64,000 bases of DNA from an uncultured Bacteroidales bacterium (GTDB lineage Bacteria > Bacteroidota > Bacteroidia > Bacteroidales > Bacteroidaceae), in NCBI GenBank assembly GCA_902798425.1, contig CADBWR010000002.1, positions 103,957 through 167,956 on the forward strand. Reading direction: 5' to 3'. The notes beneath the pieces were generated by a model. The model did no database searches. It was not told the DNA's origin and saw nothing but the letters and a program-made list of their open reading frames with translations. Below are positions 8,751 through 17,536 of this stretch, piece by piece (position 1 is the stretch's first letter; each line of letters starts with the position of its first letter). The position numbers and the translations under genes are program-made.

Positions 8751-10363
8751 ACCTCATGGCTGGCGAGAACCCCAATTTGGCTGTACGTGCCTTCTGTAAG
8801 CCTTTCAATGAGGTGGGTATCCAGACACACATGTTGGACCGTGGCCTTAACGCCCTGCGTATGTACCCTGTTCCCGACGACGTTCGCGAACTGATGTACA
8901 AGGTGAAGAAAGCTCAGGGTGTGGACATCCCCCGTATTTTCTGTGGTCTGAACGACACACGTAATATTATCCCCTCTATCAAGTGGGCCAAGGCCGCTGG
9001 TATGATTCCACAAGCTACGCTGTGTATCACTACCAGTCCGGTGCATACCGTCGAATATTATTCGAAAATTGCCGACGAGGTGATTGCCGCCGGTGCTGAG
9101 GAAATCTGTCTGAAGGATATGGCAGGTATTGGCCAGCCTGCTCTGTTGGGCGCATTGACCAAGGCCATCAAGACCAAGCATCCCGATATCATCATCCAGT
9201 ACCACGGTCACTCAGGTCCTGGTCTGTCTATGGCCTCTATCCTGGAGGTATGTAACAATGGTGCCGACATTATTGATACCGCTATCGAGCCGCTGTCATG
9301 GGGTAAGGTTCATCCCGACATCATCTCTGTACAGTCTATGCTGAAGAATGAGGGCTTCGAGGTGGCTGATATTAATATGAACGCGTATATGCAGGCACGT
9401 AGTCTGACACAGGAATTCATTGACGACTGGTTGGGCTATTTCATCAATCCTGCCAACAAGCACATGTCTTCACTCTTGCTGGGCAGTGGTCTGCCTGGTG
9501 GTATGATGGGTTCGATGATGGCCGACCTCGGTCCTATCCAGTCCATGATTAACAAGTTGCGTGAGAAGAAGGGCGAGCCCACACTCTCTATGGATGACAT
9601 GCTGGTGAAGCTGTTTAACGAGGTAGAGTATGTATGGCCCCGCGTAGGTTATCCTCCATTGGTGACACCGTTCTCTCAGTACACCAAGAACATAGCCCTG
9701 ATGAACTTGCTGACCATGGAGCAGGGCAAGGGTCGCTATGTGATGATGGACGACGCCATCTGGGGTATGATTCTCGGCAAGAGCGGCAAGGTGCCTGGCA
9801 CTATCGATCCTGAATTCATCGAACTGGCTAAGAAGCAGGGTCGTGAGTTTACCGATGCTGATCCACATACCCTTATCCCCAATGCACTTGATGGCTTCAA
9901 GAAGGAGATGGACGAGAATGGCTGGGACTACGGACAGGACAACGAGGAACTCTTCGAGTTGGCTATGCACCCCGAGCAGTACCGTCCCTTCAAGAGCGGT
10001 CAGGCTAAGAAGCAGTTGCTCGCAGACATCCAGAAGGCTAAGGATGCCAAGTTGGGTTCGACGCTGTCGCCTGCTGAAATCGCCGCCTTCAAGCATGCCA
10101 AGGCTGATGCGCTGACGGCTCCTATCGCTGGTCAGGTGTACTATGAGTTCTCTGGCGAGGGCGCTTGCGAGCCTTGTCTGGAGCCATTCATTGGCCAGCA
10201 GTACAAGGAGGGCGACACCTTCTGCTATATCCAGGCTCCGTGGGGCGAGATTGTTCCCATTCCTGCTGCCATTGGTGGCAAACTCGTGGAGGTTGCTGCC
10301 AAGCAAGGTGCCAAGGTGCGCAAGGGCGACAACCTGGGTTGGATAGAAAGAGCAAACAGCTAA
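8747..10363 (+). CDS. Pyruvate/oxaloacetate carboxyltransferase-family protein (OadA/5S-like), main part of a frameshifted gene
   Basis: The frame opens at a GTG at 8747, which is unlikely to be a native start because the true N-terminus lies out of frame at 8616. The TIM-barrel carboxyltransferase core is recognisable: the metal-binding lysine context EEICLKDMAGIG, then QYHGHSGPG with the two histidines that bind the metal, then a conserved helical PYC/OADA region. The last 85 residues look like a lipoyl/biotinyl-type barrel but lack the AMKM biotinylation motif. The family moves carboxyl groups between biotin and pyruvate or oxaloacetate. If the deletion is real, the product lacks the first barrel strands and is probably inactive. 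An HD-domain gene follows 22 bases later. Confidence 0.8.
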   Translation: MNLMAGENPNLAVRAFCKPFNEVGIQTHMLDRGLNALRMYPVPDDVRELMYKVKKAQGVDIPRIFCGLNDTRNIIPSIKWAKAAGMIPQATLCITTSPVHTVEYYSKIADEVIAAGAEEICLKDMAGIGQPALLGALTKAIKTKHPDIIIQYHGHSGPGLSMASILEVCNNGADIIDTAIEPLSWGKVHPDIISVQSMLKNEGFEVADINMNAYMQARSLTQEFIDDWLGYFINPANKHMSSLLLGSGLPGGMMGSMMADLGPIQSMINKLREKKGEPTLSMDDMLVKLFNEVEYVWPRVGYPPLVTPFSQYTKNIALMNLLTMEQGKGRYVMMDDAIWGMILGKSGKVPGTIDPEFIELAKKQGREFTDADPHTLIPNALDGFKKEMDENGWDYGQDNEELFELAMHPEQYRPFKSGQAKKQLLADIQKAKDAKLGSTLSPAEIAAFKHAKADALTAPIAGQVYYEFSGEGACEPCLEPFIGQQYKEGDTFCYIQAPWGEIVPIPAAIGGKLVEVAAKQGAKVRKGDNLGWIERANS

Positions 10364-10364
10364 T

Positions 10365-10384
10365 AGCTAACAGCTCACAGCAAT
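10365..10384 (+). repeat. Heptamer array upstream of the HD-domain gene
   Basis: AGCTAAT, AGCTAAC and AGCTCAC run in succession with a 7-base period in the 22-base gap before the ATG at 10386. It is of the same kind as the array upstream of rhaD. Confidence 0.65.
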
Positions 10385-10385
10385 T

Positions 10386-10880
10386 ATGGATTATCAAGCA
10401 ATTATCGATAAGTATTACCCTGCGGACGATGAGCTCCGCAGGGTATTATTGCATCATAGCCGCCAGGTAGCTGACCGTTGTTTACAGATTGTGCGTAAGC
10501 ATCCGGAGCTGCCAGTTGATATGCAGTTTGTGGAAGAGGCTGCCATGTTGCACGACATTGGCATCTACCAGTGTGATGCGCCCAGCATTCATTGCCACGG
10601 CACAGAACCATATATCAAGCATGGCCCAATAGGCGGTGAGCTGCTCCGCCTTGAGGGCTTTCCCCGCCATGCCCGTGTGGCAGAACGCCATACTGGTACT
10701 GGACTGCCTGGCTATGAGCCAGAGACCCTGGAGGAACAGATTGTCTGCTATGCCGACAAGTTCTATTCCAAGTCCAATCCCGACCATGTCCGCACTGTGC
10801 TCGAGACCGCCCAGTCCTTAGAGAAGTTCGGTCACGCTGGTGTGGTGAAGTTCCTGGAATGGGCCAAGCAGTTTGAGTGA
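10386..10880 (+). CDS. HD-domain phosphohydrolase-family protein
   Basis: 164-residue soluble protein with an HD fold. The motif is His23 in LHHS, HDIG in the AMLHDIGIYQ segment, a downstream His-rich stretch (HGPIGGELL) and RHTGTG, then an Asp in CYADKFYSK. This order (H...HD...H...D) is that of metal-dependent HD hydrolases. The substrate is unknown. Small HDIG proteins act on nucleotides or other phosphomonoesters. It may be cotranscribed with the carboxyltransferase. Confidence 0.85.
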   Translation: MDYQAIIDKYYPADDELRRVLLHHSRQVADRCLQIVRKHPELPVDMQFVEEAAMLHDIGIYQCDAPSIHCHGTEPYIKHGPIGGELLRLEGFPRHARVAERHTGTGLPGYEPETLEEQIVCYADKFYSKSNPDHVRTVLETAQSLEKFGHAGVVKFLEWAKQFE

Positions 10881-11009
10881 ATTTGAAAGACCTGTATCTT
10901 AGGTGACCATAGACGCTGTTTGCCGGTTTGTTGGTCATATGAAGGGTTAATTTCCCACAATTTCCCATAATTTCTGTCCTCAAATATTCTGTAACTGCTC
11001 AAAAAGTTG

Positions 11010-11017
11010 TACCTTTG
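11010..11017 (+). promoter_or_regulatory. -7 box immediately before lptD
   Basis: TACCTTTG matches TAnnTTTG but ends only five bases before the GTG start at 11023. Transcription would begin at or beside the start codon, so the message may be leaderless. No good -33 element is seen. Confidence 0.5.
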
Positions 11018-11022
11018 CAGCC

Positions 11023-13902
11023 GTGAGAAGAAAAACGCTCATATTTCTGTTGCTTTTCGTCATTGTTTTCGTGGTGGCGGAGGTTCCTCGGTTGCGCTTT
11101 GTTGGAAGTACAGCCGAGGGTGATTCTATTGTGACAGACAGTGCGAAGCGACTCCTCTCAGACAGCGTGAAGCGACTGCTCTCGGATAGCGTTAAGACGC
11201 AGCTCTCAGACAGCTTGGAGAGTTTACTCCCCGACACAGCCTCGATGGACTCGCTGCAGTTGCTCATCTGGAAGCGCAACAAGGCTGTCGATGACTCGTT
11301 GGCTGCCGACTCTGCCAACCGCCAGCGCAAGAATGGCATTGATGCTCCTGTAGAATATACTGCTGAAGACTCTATGACCTATGACGGACTTACAGGTGTG
11401 GCACACCTCTTTGGTAAGTCACACGTGAAGTATCAGGATATGGACTTGGAGAGTGACCAGATATTCATGTCGCTGGACTCCAGTTTGGTACATGCCACAG
11501 GTTCTCTTGATACCACGGGACAGAAGTTTGGTACTCCTGTGTTCAAGATGGGCTCCGACACCTATGAGACGGACACGATGGCCTTCAACTTCAAGACGAA
11601 GAAAGGTCTTATCAATAATGTCTACACGCAGCAGCAGGACGGTTTCATGACCTCTGAGATTTCCAAGCGTGACGGCAAGGGCGATATGCACCTCTACCAC
11701 GGACGCTATACCACTTGTGACCAGCCGCACCCCGACTTCTATTTTGCCATGTCGCGTGCTAAGGTACGTCCAGGAAAGGATGTCGTCTTTGGTCCTACCT
11801 ATCTGGTTGTTGCTGACGTGCCGCTGCCTTTCGCCATTCCATATGGTTTCTTCCCGTTTACGAAGAGTTATTCGTCAGGTTTCATTATGCCTACCTATGG
11901 CGACGAGACTGATAGAGGTTTCTATCTGCGTGATGGTGGCTATTACTTTGCCATCAGTGACAAAATGGACTTGAAGCTGATAGGTGAAATCTATACCAAG
12001 GGTTCATGGGGCTTGACGGCAACGACGAACTACAGGAAGCGCTACCGATACAATGGTTCGATGCTGGTGAGCTATCAGAACTCCGTATCGGGTGAGAAGA
12101 ACATGCCTGACTACTCGAAGACAACGAGTTTCAAGGTGCTGTGGCAGCATTCGCAAGATGCCAAGGCCAATCCATATAGGACATTGCGTGCCAGTGTAAA
12201 CTTTGCTACGAGTAGTTACGAGCGCAACAACCTGACGTCCATGTATAACCCCCAGTCGTATACGCAGTCTACACGTACCAGTTCGGTGTCGTTTGGTACT
12301 AAGTTCTCCAGTCTGGGCATGAGTCTGTCGAGTACTGTCAACCTCAACCAGAATATGCGTGACTCGACCATCTCTATGACGTTGCCTGACCTGACAATTA
12401 CCGTGGCCAATTTCTATCCCTTTAAACGTAAGAAGGCTGCTGGCGAGGAACGCTGGTACGAGAAAATCTCCATGCGTTATACGGGTAACTTCAGAAACGA
12501 GATAAACACAAAGGAAAGCAAACTGATGGGCTCCAGTCTCACCAAGGACTGGCGCAATGGTATGCAGCATACTATCCCCATCAGCGGTAACTTTACCTTG
12601 TTCAACTTCCTCAATGTAAACCCCACCTTCTCTTTTACAGACCGTATGTACACGCAGAAGTACAAACGTTCGTGGGATACAGACAAACAGAAGGAAGTGG
12701 TTGATACAATACAGGGATTTCACAACATCTATAATTGGAGCATGAGTTTGGGATTGTCGACAAAACTCTATGGTTTCTTCATCCCTAACCGCAAGATCTT
12801 TGGAGAAAAGATTGACCGTATCCGTCACGTCTTCACTCCTACCATCTCTTTCAACTATGCTCCTGACTTCAGTGCAAAGCGCTATGGTGTGTGGGATACT
12901 TATCAGAAGACCGATGCCAAAGGCAATGTGACGATGGTGGAGTATAGCCAATATCAGGGAACACTATTTGGCGGACCGGGCAAGGGTAAGACGGGAAGTG
13001 TGTCCATGGATATCTCTAACAATATTGAGATGAAGATTAAGAGCGACGACGACTCGACAGGCTTTAAGAAAATCAGTATCATTGATGAGTTGGGCGCCTC
13101 TATGTCGTATAACTTTGCTGCTGAGACGCGCCCTTGGAGTGACCTGTCCACACGTCTGCGCTTGAAACTCACGAAGAGCTACACCCTCAATATCAATGCC
13201 ACTTTTGCTACCTATGCCTATGAGGCTGACTCAGTGGGTGCCACACCTTATATCGGCAACCGCACGGAGTATAGCTACGGACGCTTTGGCCGTTTCCAGG
13301 GTATGTCTCAGAACCTGTCGTACACCCTTGACAACAAGAAAGTCTCCAACTTCTTCAAATGGCTGCGTGGCGAGAAAGTAGACAAGAAGGACAAGGACAA
13401 GAAGAATAACCGGGACGAGTATGACACTGGTCTTGATACCAACTTGGATAAAGACATGGAGGCTGCCAAGCATGGTGCCCGTAAGGAGAATGCTGGTTTG
13501 GCTGAGACCGATGAAGACGGTTATATGGCTTTCTCCATACCATGGTCAATCAGTTTTGGTTATGGTGTCACTATGCGTGAGAATACGGCAGGAAAGTTCG
13601 ACTACGACCGCATGCGCTATCCGTATAAGTTTACGCAGAACCTGAACTTCAGCGGTAATATCCGTCTGTCTGACGGCTGGAACATCTCTTTCTCCAGTGG
13701 TTACGACTTCGATGCCAAGAAGCTGTCTATGACTACAGCATCGTTAGGTCGTGACTTGCACTGCTTCAATATGTCTTGCCAGATAGTGCTATCGCCTTAC
13801 ACAAGTTACAACTTCTCTTTCCGTTGTAATGCTGCCACACTGACCGATGCGCTGAAGTACGACAAGCGCTCCAGCTACTCCAATGCCGTTCAGTGGTACT
13901 AG
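11023..13902 (+). CDS. lptD: Bacteroidetes-type LPS assembly protein LptD
   Basis: 959-residue outer-membrane protein that inserts lipopolysaccharide into the outer leaflet. A GTG start is used. It is followed by MRRKTLIF and a hydrophobic export signal, and no other start precedes the signal. Residues about 38-70 form a Ser/Asp-rich linker built from four 8-residue repeats. Residues about 110-240 are an OstA/LptD-type beta-jellyroll (DGLTGVAHLFGKSHVKYQD, then YTTCDQPHPDFYF). The remainder is a long beta-barrel with many aromatic and alternating residues ending in ...RSSYSNAVQWY. The length and architecture fit the Bacteroidetes LptD branch. It appears to be transcribed alone and convergent with the antiporter gene. 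Confidence 0.88.
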   Translation: MRRKTLIFLLLFVIVFVVAEVPRLRFVGSTAEGDSIVTDSAKRLLSDSVKRLLSDSVKTQLSDSLESLLPDTASMDSLQLLIWKRNKAVDDSLAADSANRQRKNGIDAPVEYTAEDSMTYDGLTGVAHLFGKSHVKYQDMDLESDQIFMSLDSSLVHATGSLDTTGQKFGTPVFKMGSDTYETDTMAFNFKTKKGLINNVYTQQQDGFMTSEISKRDGKGDMHLYHGRYTTCDQPHPDFYFAMSRAKVRPGKDVVFGPTYLVVADVPLPFAIPYGFFPFTKSYSSGFIMPTYGDETDRGFYLRDGGYYFAISDKMDLKLIGEIYTKGSWGLTATTNYRKRYRYNGSMLVSYQNSVSGEKNMPDYSKTTSFKVLWQHSQDAKANPYRTLRASVNFATSSYERNNLTSMYNPQSYTQSTRTSSVSFGTKFSSLGMSLSSTVNLNQNMRDSTISMTLPDLTITVANFYPFKRKKAAGEERWYEKISMRYTGNFRNEINTKESKLMGSSLTKDWRNGMQHTIPISGNFTLFNFLNVNPTFSFTDRMYTQKYKRSWDTDKQKEVVDTIQGFHNIYNWSMSLGLSTKLYGFFIPNRKIFGEKIDRIRHVFTPTISFNYAPDFSAKRYGVWDTYQKTDAKGNVTMVEYSQYQGTLFGGPGKGKTGSVSMDISNNIEMKIKSDDDSTGFKKISIIDELGASMSYNFAAETRPWSDLSTRLRLKLTKSYTLNINATFATYAYEADSVGATPYIGNRTEYSYGRFGRFQGMSQNLSYTLDNKKVSNFFKWLRGEKVDKKDKDKKNNRDEYDTGLDTNLDKDMEAAKHGARKENAGLAETDEDGYMAFSIPWSISFGYGVTMRENTAGKFDYDRMRYPYKFTQNLNFSGNIRLSDGWNISFSSGYDFDAKKLSMTTASLGRDLHCFNMSCQIVLSPYTSYNFSFRCNAATLTDALKYDKRSSYSNAVQWY
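11137..11232 (+). repeat. 24-bp tandem repeat inside lptD
   Basis: Four imperfect 24-base units, beginning GACAGTGCGAAG and GACAGCGTGAAG for the first two, encode the 8-residue repeat DSxKxLLS in the linker between the signal peptide and the jellyroll. Confidence 0.85.
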
Positions 13903-13903
13903 G

Positions 13904-13952
13904 AATGCATAATGCTTAATGCATAATGCTTAATGCATAATGGTCAATGTTC
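13904..13952. repeat. Heptamer array between convergent genes
   Basis: AATGCAT, AATGCTT, AATGCAT, AATGCTT, AATGCAT, AATGGTC and AATGTTC follow one another with a strict 7-base period between lptD and the antiporter stop codon, overlapping the latter by a few bases. Confidence 0.85.
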
Positions 13953-16208
13953 AACGTTCAACAGCTTTTGCAGTGCAGCTTCTTCTCCTACCACCCAGAT
14001 GATGTCACCCTCTTGGAACCGACGGTTAGGTGCTGCTGGTGACAGATTCTCCTTGCCTTCCTCAATGCCTACCACCATACAACTGTAGTGGTTGCGGATG
14101 CCGCTCTCTATCAGTGTCTTGCCTACAAAAGGACTATTGGCAGAGATAATCAGCTGGCGCAGTTTCATCTCACGATTCTCTAACTGGGTGTCTTCTTGGA
14201 TGACCTCCGTTTCCAGGGCGTGAGCAAAGTTGGCCATCTGTTCGTCGCTGCCAATAACCTGCAGACGATCGGAAGGGTAGAGTATGAAGTCACCGTCGGG
14301 GATGTTCATGCGGAAGCCGCCACGCAGAATGCTGCTGATGTGTACGCCGTACTTCTTGCCAAGATTCAGCTCCTTCAGCGTTTTACCCATCCAATTGGAG
14401 TTGGCGGGTACATTGAACTCTGCAATATGGATATCGCGGTCTAACAGCTTTCCCTCATACAGCGGACGCTTCTTGCCCTGCACCTGTGCCTCAATGTCGC
14501 GCGAACGAAGGTTGTTGACAAATAGTCGTTCCAGCAGGATGCTGCGGCGCTTAATGGTTCTTGAGACAATGATGAATGCCACTATCACAACACCCAGCGT
14601 AATCATGACGGCATTGCTGAAGCGGCTCAGGTAGTTGCAGATATAGAAGATAAAAGCTACGGCAACTATCACCCTGCCCAGCACGGTAGCCAACAAGGGC
14701 AGGTGGTTGCGATTGCTCTCAGCCCAGAGTTTCTTCCACTCTTCGGAGCGGTTCTTCTTCATCACCATGGCACGCAGAAACGGCGATATGAACAGCACCG
14801 TGAGCACTCCGGTGGCAGCATTGGCATACCAGTGGAGTGTCCACCCAGGCAGCAGTTTCCGCATAAAGGGCAGCACGAAGGTAAACATCACGGCGATGGT
14901 GGCTGATGCCAGGATGCTGTATACGATAGTGTTCAAAGCCATCTGTGTGAGCAGACGCTTCCATGCATTCTGTTCCTGGCTGTTAGGATGGCTCATCGAC
15001 AGGTGGTTAAGCGACTGTATGATGCCTTTGGGCAAGCGACGTTCGAGGGCACTGTATGCCGGTGTCGCCAGTCGTATCATATAAGGTGTCAGGAATGTGG
15101 TGATGACAGACACTGCTACGACAACAGGGTAGAGGAAGTCGCTGATAACACCTAACGACAGTCCCAACGAGGCGATGATGAACGAAAACTCACCAATCTG
15201 TGCCATGGAGAAGCCACAGCGCATGGCTGACTTCAGACTCTCGCCACTCAGCATGAAGGCAAAGGAGCCGAGTGTTGCCTGACCAATGAGAATGGTCAGC
15301 ACAAGTGTGACGATAGGCCACGCATAACTGACAATGATTTGCGGGTCTACCAGCATACCTACCGATACGAAAAAGATGGCACCAAAGAGGTTCTTGACGG
15401 GTTCTACCAACTTCTCTATCTTCTCTGCCTCGACAGTTTCTGCCAGGATGCTACCCATAATAAAGGCACCAAAGGCTGACGAGAAACCTACCTTGGTGGA
15501 GGCAACGGCCATGGCACAGCATAGGCCAAGGGACACGATGAGCAACACCTCGTTGTTGATGAGACGGCGTACGCGGCGGAGGAAGATAGGAATGGCAAAG
15601 ATGCCTACGACGAGCCATAGCACGAGGAAGAAGCCTATCTTCACCACAGAGCCCAGCATCTGTCCGCCGTCAGGATTGTTGCCACTGGCAATCGCACTCA
15701 GCATCACCATCATAACAATAGCCAGGATGTCCTCCAATATTAGTACGGACATCACTAGTCCGGCAAACTGTTGCTGACGCAGTCCTAAATCGTCGAAGGC
15801 TTTATAGATAATGGTGGTGGAACTCATAGCCAGCATACCACCCAGGAAGATGCAGTCCATCTTGGACCAGCCGAAGGCATGGCCTGTCAAGACGCCCAGC
15901 ATCGACATGGAGAAAATGATGGCCATGGTGGAGATGAATGGCGATACGCCCATCTTCAGAATCTTCTTGAACGAGAAGTCCAGACCTAACGAGAACAGCA
16001 GGAACATCACACCGATGTCAGCCCACAGATGAATATTCTCTGTATCAGCAACGGAGGTGGTGTAGGGCATGTGGGGCGATACCAGGAAACCTGCAACGAT
16101 ATAGCCCAATACCAATGGTTGCTTCAGTCGCTTGAAGAGAAGGGTCACGATGCCTGCAACAATAAGCATCAGTGCCAGGTCTTGTATGAGGGTGGAAAGT
16201 GCTGCCAT
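13944..16208 (-). CDS. CPA2-family cation/proton antiporter with two RCK-C domains
   Basis: About 754-residue inner-membrane protein. I use the ATG at 16208 because the only earlier possibility is a TTG two codons upstream. Residues 1-400 hold 12 or so membrane spans of the Na+/H+ exchanger fold (LGYIVAGFLVSPH, then LLFSLGLDF, then the SSTTIIYKAF segment). An extra membrane region with a basic linker follows at about 420-560. Two TrkA-C/RCK-C domains lie at about 590-670 (GKTLKELNL to DRLQVIGSDE) and 675-750 (GKTLIESGI to DIIWVVGEE). It probably exchanges K+ or Na+ for protons under ligand control. A heptamer array separates it from pepT, with which it may be cotranscribed. Confidence 0.85.
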   Translation of the reverse strand: MAALSTLIQDLALMLIVAGIVTLLFKRLKQPLVLGYIVAGFLVSPHMPYTTSVADTENIHLWADIGVMFLLFSLGLDFSFKKILKMGVSPFISTMAIIFSMSMLGVLTGHAFGWSKMDCIFLGGMLAMSSTTIIYKAFDDLGLRQQQFAGLVMSVLILEDILAIVMMVMLSAIASGNNPDGGQMLGSVVKIGFFLVLWLVVGIFAIPIFLRRVRRLINNEVLLIVSLGLCCAMAVASTKVGFSSAFGAFIMGSILAETVEAEKIEKLVEPVKNLFGAIFFVSVGMLVDPQIIVSYAWPIVTLVLTILIGQATLGSFAFMLSGESLKSAMRCGFSMAQIGEFSFIIASLGLSLGVISDFLYPVVVAVSVITTFLTPYMIRLATPAYSALERRLPKGIIQSLNHLSMSHPNSQEQNAWKRLLTQMALNTIVYSILASATIAVMFTFVLPFMRKLLPGWTLHWYANAATGVLTVLFISPFLRAMVMKKNRSEEWKKLWAESNRNHLPLLATVLGRVIVAVAFIFYICNYLSRFSNAVMITLGVVIVAFIIVSRTIKRRSILLERLFVNNLRSRDIEAQVQGKKRPLYEGKLLDRDIHIAEFNVPANSNWMGKTLKELNLGKKYGVHISSILRGGFRMNIPDGDFILYPSDRLQVIGSDEQMANFAHALETEVIQEDTQLENREMKLRQLIISANSPFVGKTLIESGIRNHYSCMVVGIEEGKENLSPAAPNRRFQEGDIIWVVGEEAALQKLLNVEH

Positions 16209-16243
16209 TATCAATTATGCATTAAGCATTGTACATTAAGCAT
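16209..16243 (-). repeat. Heptamer array upstream of the antiporter
   Basis: Read on the minus strand, AATGCTT, AATGTAC, AATGCTT, AATGCAT and AATTGAT occur with a 7-base period from the end of pepT to just before the antiporter ATG. Confidence 0.75.
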
Positions 16244-17459
16244 TATAGTCTGCGGTGAGTTCGCAGATTTTGACTATCAGCTGCTTGGCTTTCTCCATAG
16301 ACTGGATGGGCACAAACTCGTAGGGACCGTGGAAATTAATTCCTCCTGCAAAGATGTTGGGGCAGGGCAGACCCTTGAACGACAACTGCGCACCATCTGT
16401 ACCGCCGCGGATGGGCTTCACCTTGGGGGCTATGCCACACTCCTGCATGGCTTTCAGCACGAGGTCGATGACGTGCATCTGCGGGTCTATCTTCTCCTTC
16501 ATGTTGTAGTACTGGTCGCTGACCACACATGCTACGGTGCCCTCACCGTACTGCTCGTTCAGCTGATCAGCGCAGCGCTGGATGAAGCGCTTGCGGTCTT
16601 CAAAACGGTCGCGGTCGTGGTCGCGGATGATGTAGCTGAGGCGAGCCTGTTCCACGCCGGCGGTAATGCCCAACAGATGATAGAAACCCTGATAGCCCTC
16701 TGTCGTCTCTGGCGTCTCGTCGGCAGGCAGCATGGCGGCAAACTCTACGGCCAGACGATTGGCATTGACCATCTTCTCTTTGGCATAGCCCGGGTGTACG
16801 CTGACGCCCTTGATGGTAATCTTCGCTGACGCCGCATTGAAGTTCTCGTACTCCAGTTCACCCACGTCGCCGCCATCCATGGTGTAGGCCCACTGACAGC
16901 CGAATTTCTCGACGTCGAAGTGGTGGGCACCCATGCCAATCTCCTCGTCAGGATTGAAGGCGATACGTATCTTGCCGTGCTTGATGTCCTTGTGTTGCTG
17001 CAGGTAGACCATGGCTTCGACAATCTCGGCAATGCCTGCCTTGTCGTCAGCTCCCAGCAGGGTGGTGCCGTCCGTGACGATGAGGTCTTCGCCTATATGC
17101 TGCAACAGCTCGGGGAATTTCTTGGGCGACATGGTGACGCTTTCGCTGAGCAGGATGTCTGCACCATTATAGTTCTTGACAATCTGTGGTTTGATGTCGG
17201 CACCCGAGCAGTCGGGACTGGTGTCGTAGTGCGAAATGAATCCAATAGTGGGTATATCGCCCTTGGTGTTGGCCTTCAGCGTGGCATAGAGGTAGCCTTT
17301 CTCGTCGAGTTCTACGTCGTCGAGACCTTCGTGTTCCAGCTCTTTCTTCAGGTATTCTGCAAACAGCAGTTGCTTAGCGGTGCTGGGTACTGTCTGGCTG
17401 TCTTCAGCCGACTGTGTATCAAACTTGGTATAGTTGAGGAATCTTTCAGTAATATCCAT
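16236..17459 (-). CDS. pepT: Peptidase T (tripeptide aminopeptidase)
   Basis: 407-residue cytoplasmic M20-family zinc peptidase that removes the N-terminal residue of tripeptides. Visible motifs in order are SHYDTSPD (first zinc histidine and catalytic Asp), LGADDKAG (bridging Asp), [13 protein letters not shown] (general-base Glu pair), [10 protein letters not shown], and [14 protein letters not shown] and [13 protein letters not shown] near the C-terminus (last zinc histidine). The length is typical. Its start codon abuts an exceptional 47-bp palindrome that carries promoter-like boxes on both strands. Confidence 0.95.
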   Translation of the reverse strand: MDITERFLNYTKFDTQSAEDSQTVPSTAKQLLFAEYLKKELEHEGLDDVELDEKGYLYATLKANTKGDIPTIGFISHYDTSPDCSGADIKPQIVKNYNGADILLSESVTMSPKKFPELLQHIGEDLIVTDGTTLLGADDKAGIAEIVEAMVYLQQHKDIKHGKIRIAFNPDEEIGMGAHHFDVEKFGCQWAYTMDGGDVGELEYENFNAASAKITIKGVSVHPGYAKEKMVNANRLAVEFAAMLPADETPETTEGYQGFYHLLGITAGVEQARLSYIIRDHDRDRFEDRKRFIQRCADQLNEQYGEGTVACVVSDQYYNMKEKIDPQMHVIDLVLKAMQECGIAPKVKPIRGGTDGAQLSFKGLPCPNIFAGGINFHGPYEFVPIQSMEKAKQLIVKICELTADYNA

Positions 17460-17506
17460 AGAAAATGCTTATCTTTGTTTTGAGTATGCAAAGATAAGCA
17501 TTTTCT
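17460..17506. promoter_or_regulatory. Perfect 18-bp inverted repeat with -7 boxes on both strands, upstream of pepT
   Basis: The arms 17460-17477 and 17489-17506 are exact reverse complements (18 of 18) around an 11-base centre. Each arm contains TATCTTTG, a match to TAnnTTTG, one on each strand (17470-17477 on +, 17489-17496 on -). The minus-strand box is correctly placed to start the pepT message. The palindrome ends directly at the pepT ATG. Confidence 0.8.
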
Positions 17507-17536
17507 GTCAAATAGCGAAGTCTTAACGAGGGTATT

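Noticed and set aside
13904-13952. Terminator between lptD and the antiporter
   Set aside because: The segment is a period-7 array without a stable stem followed by a T-run.
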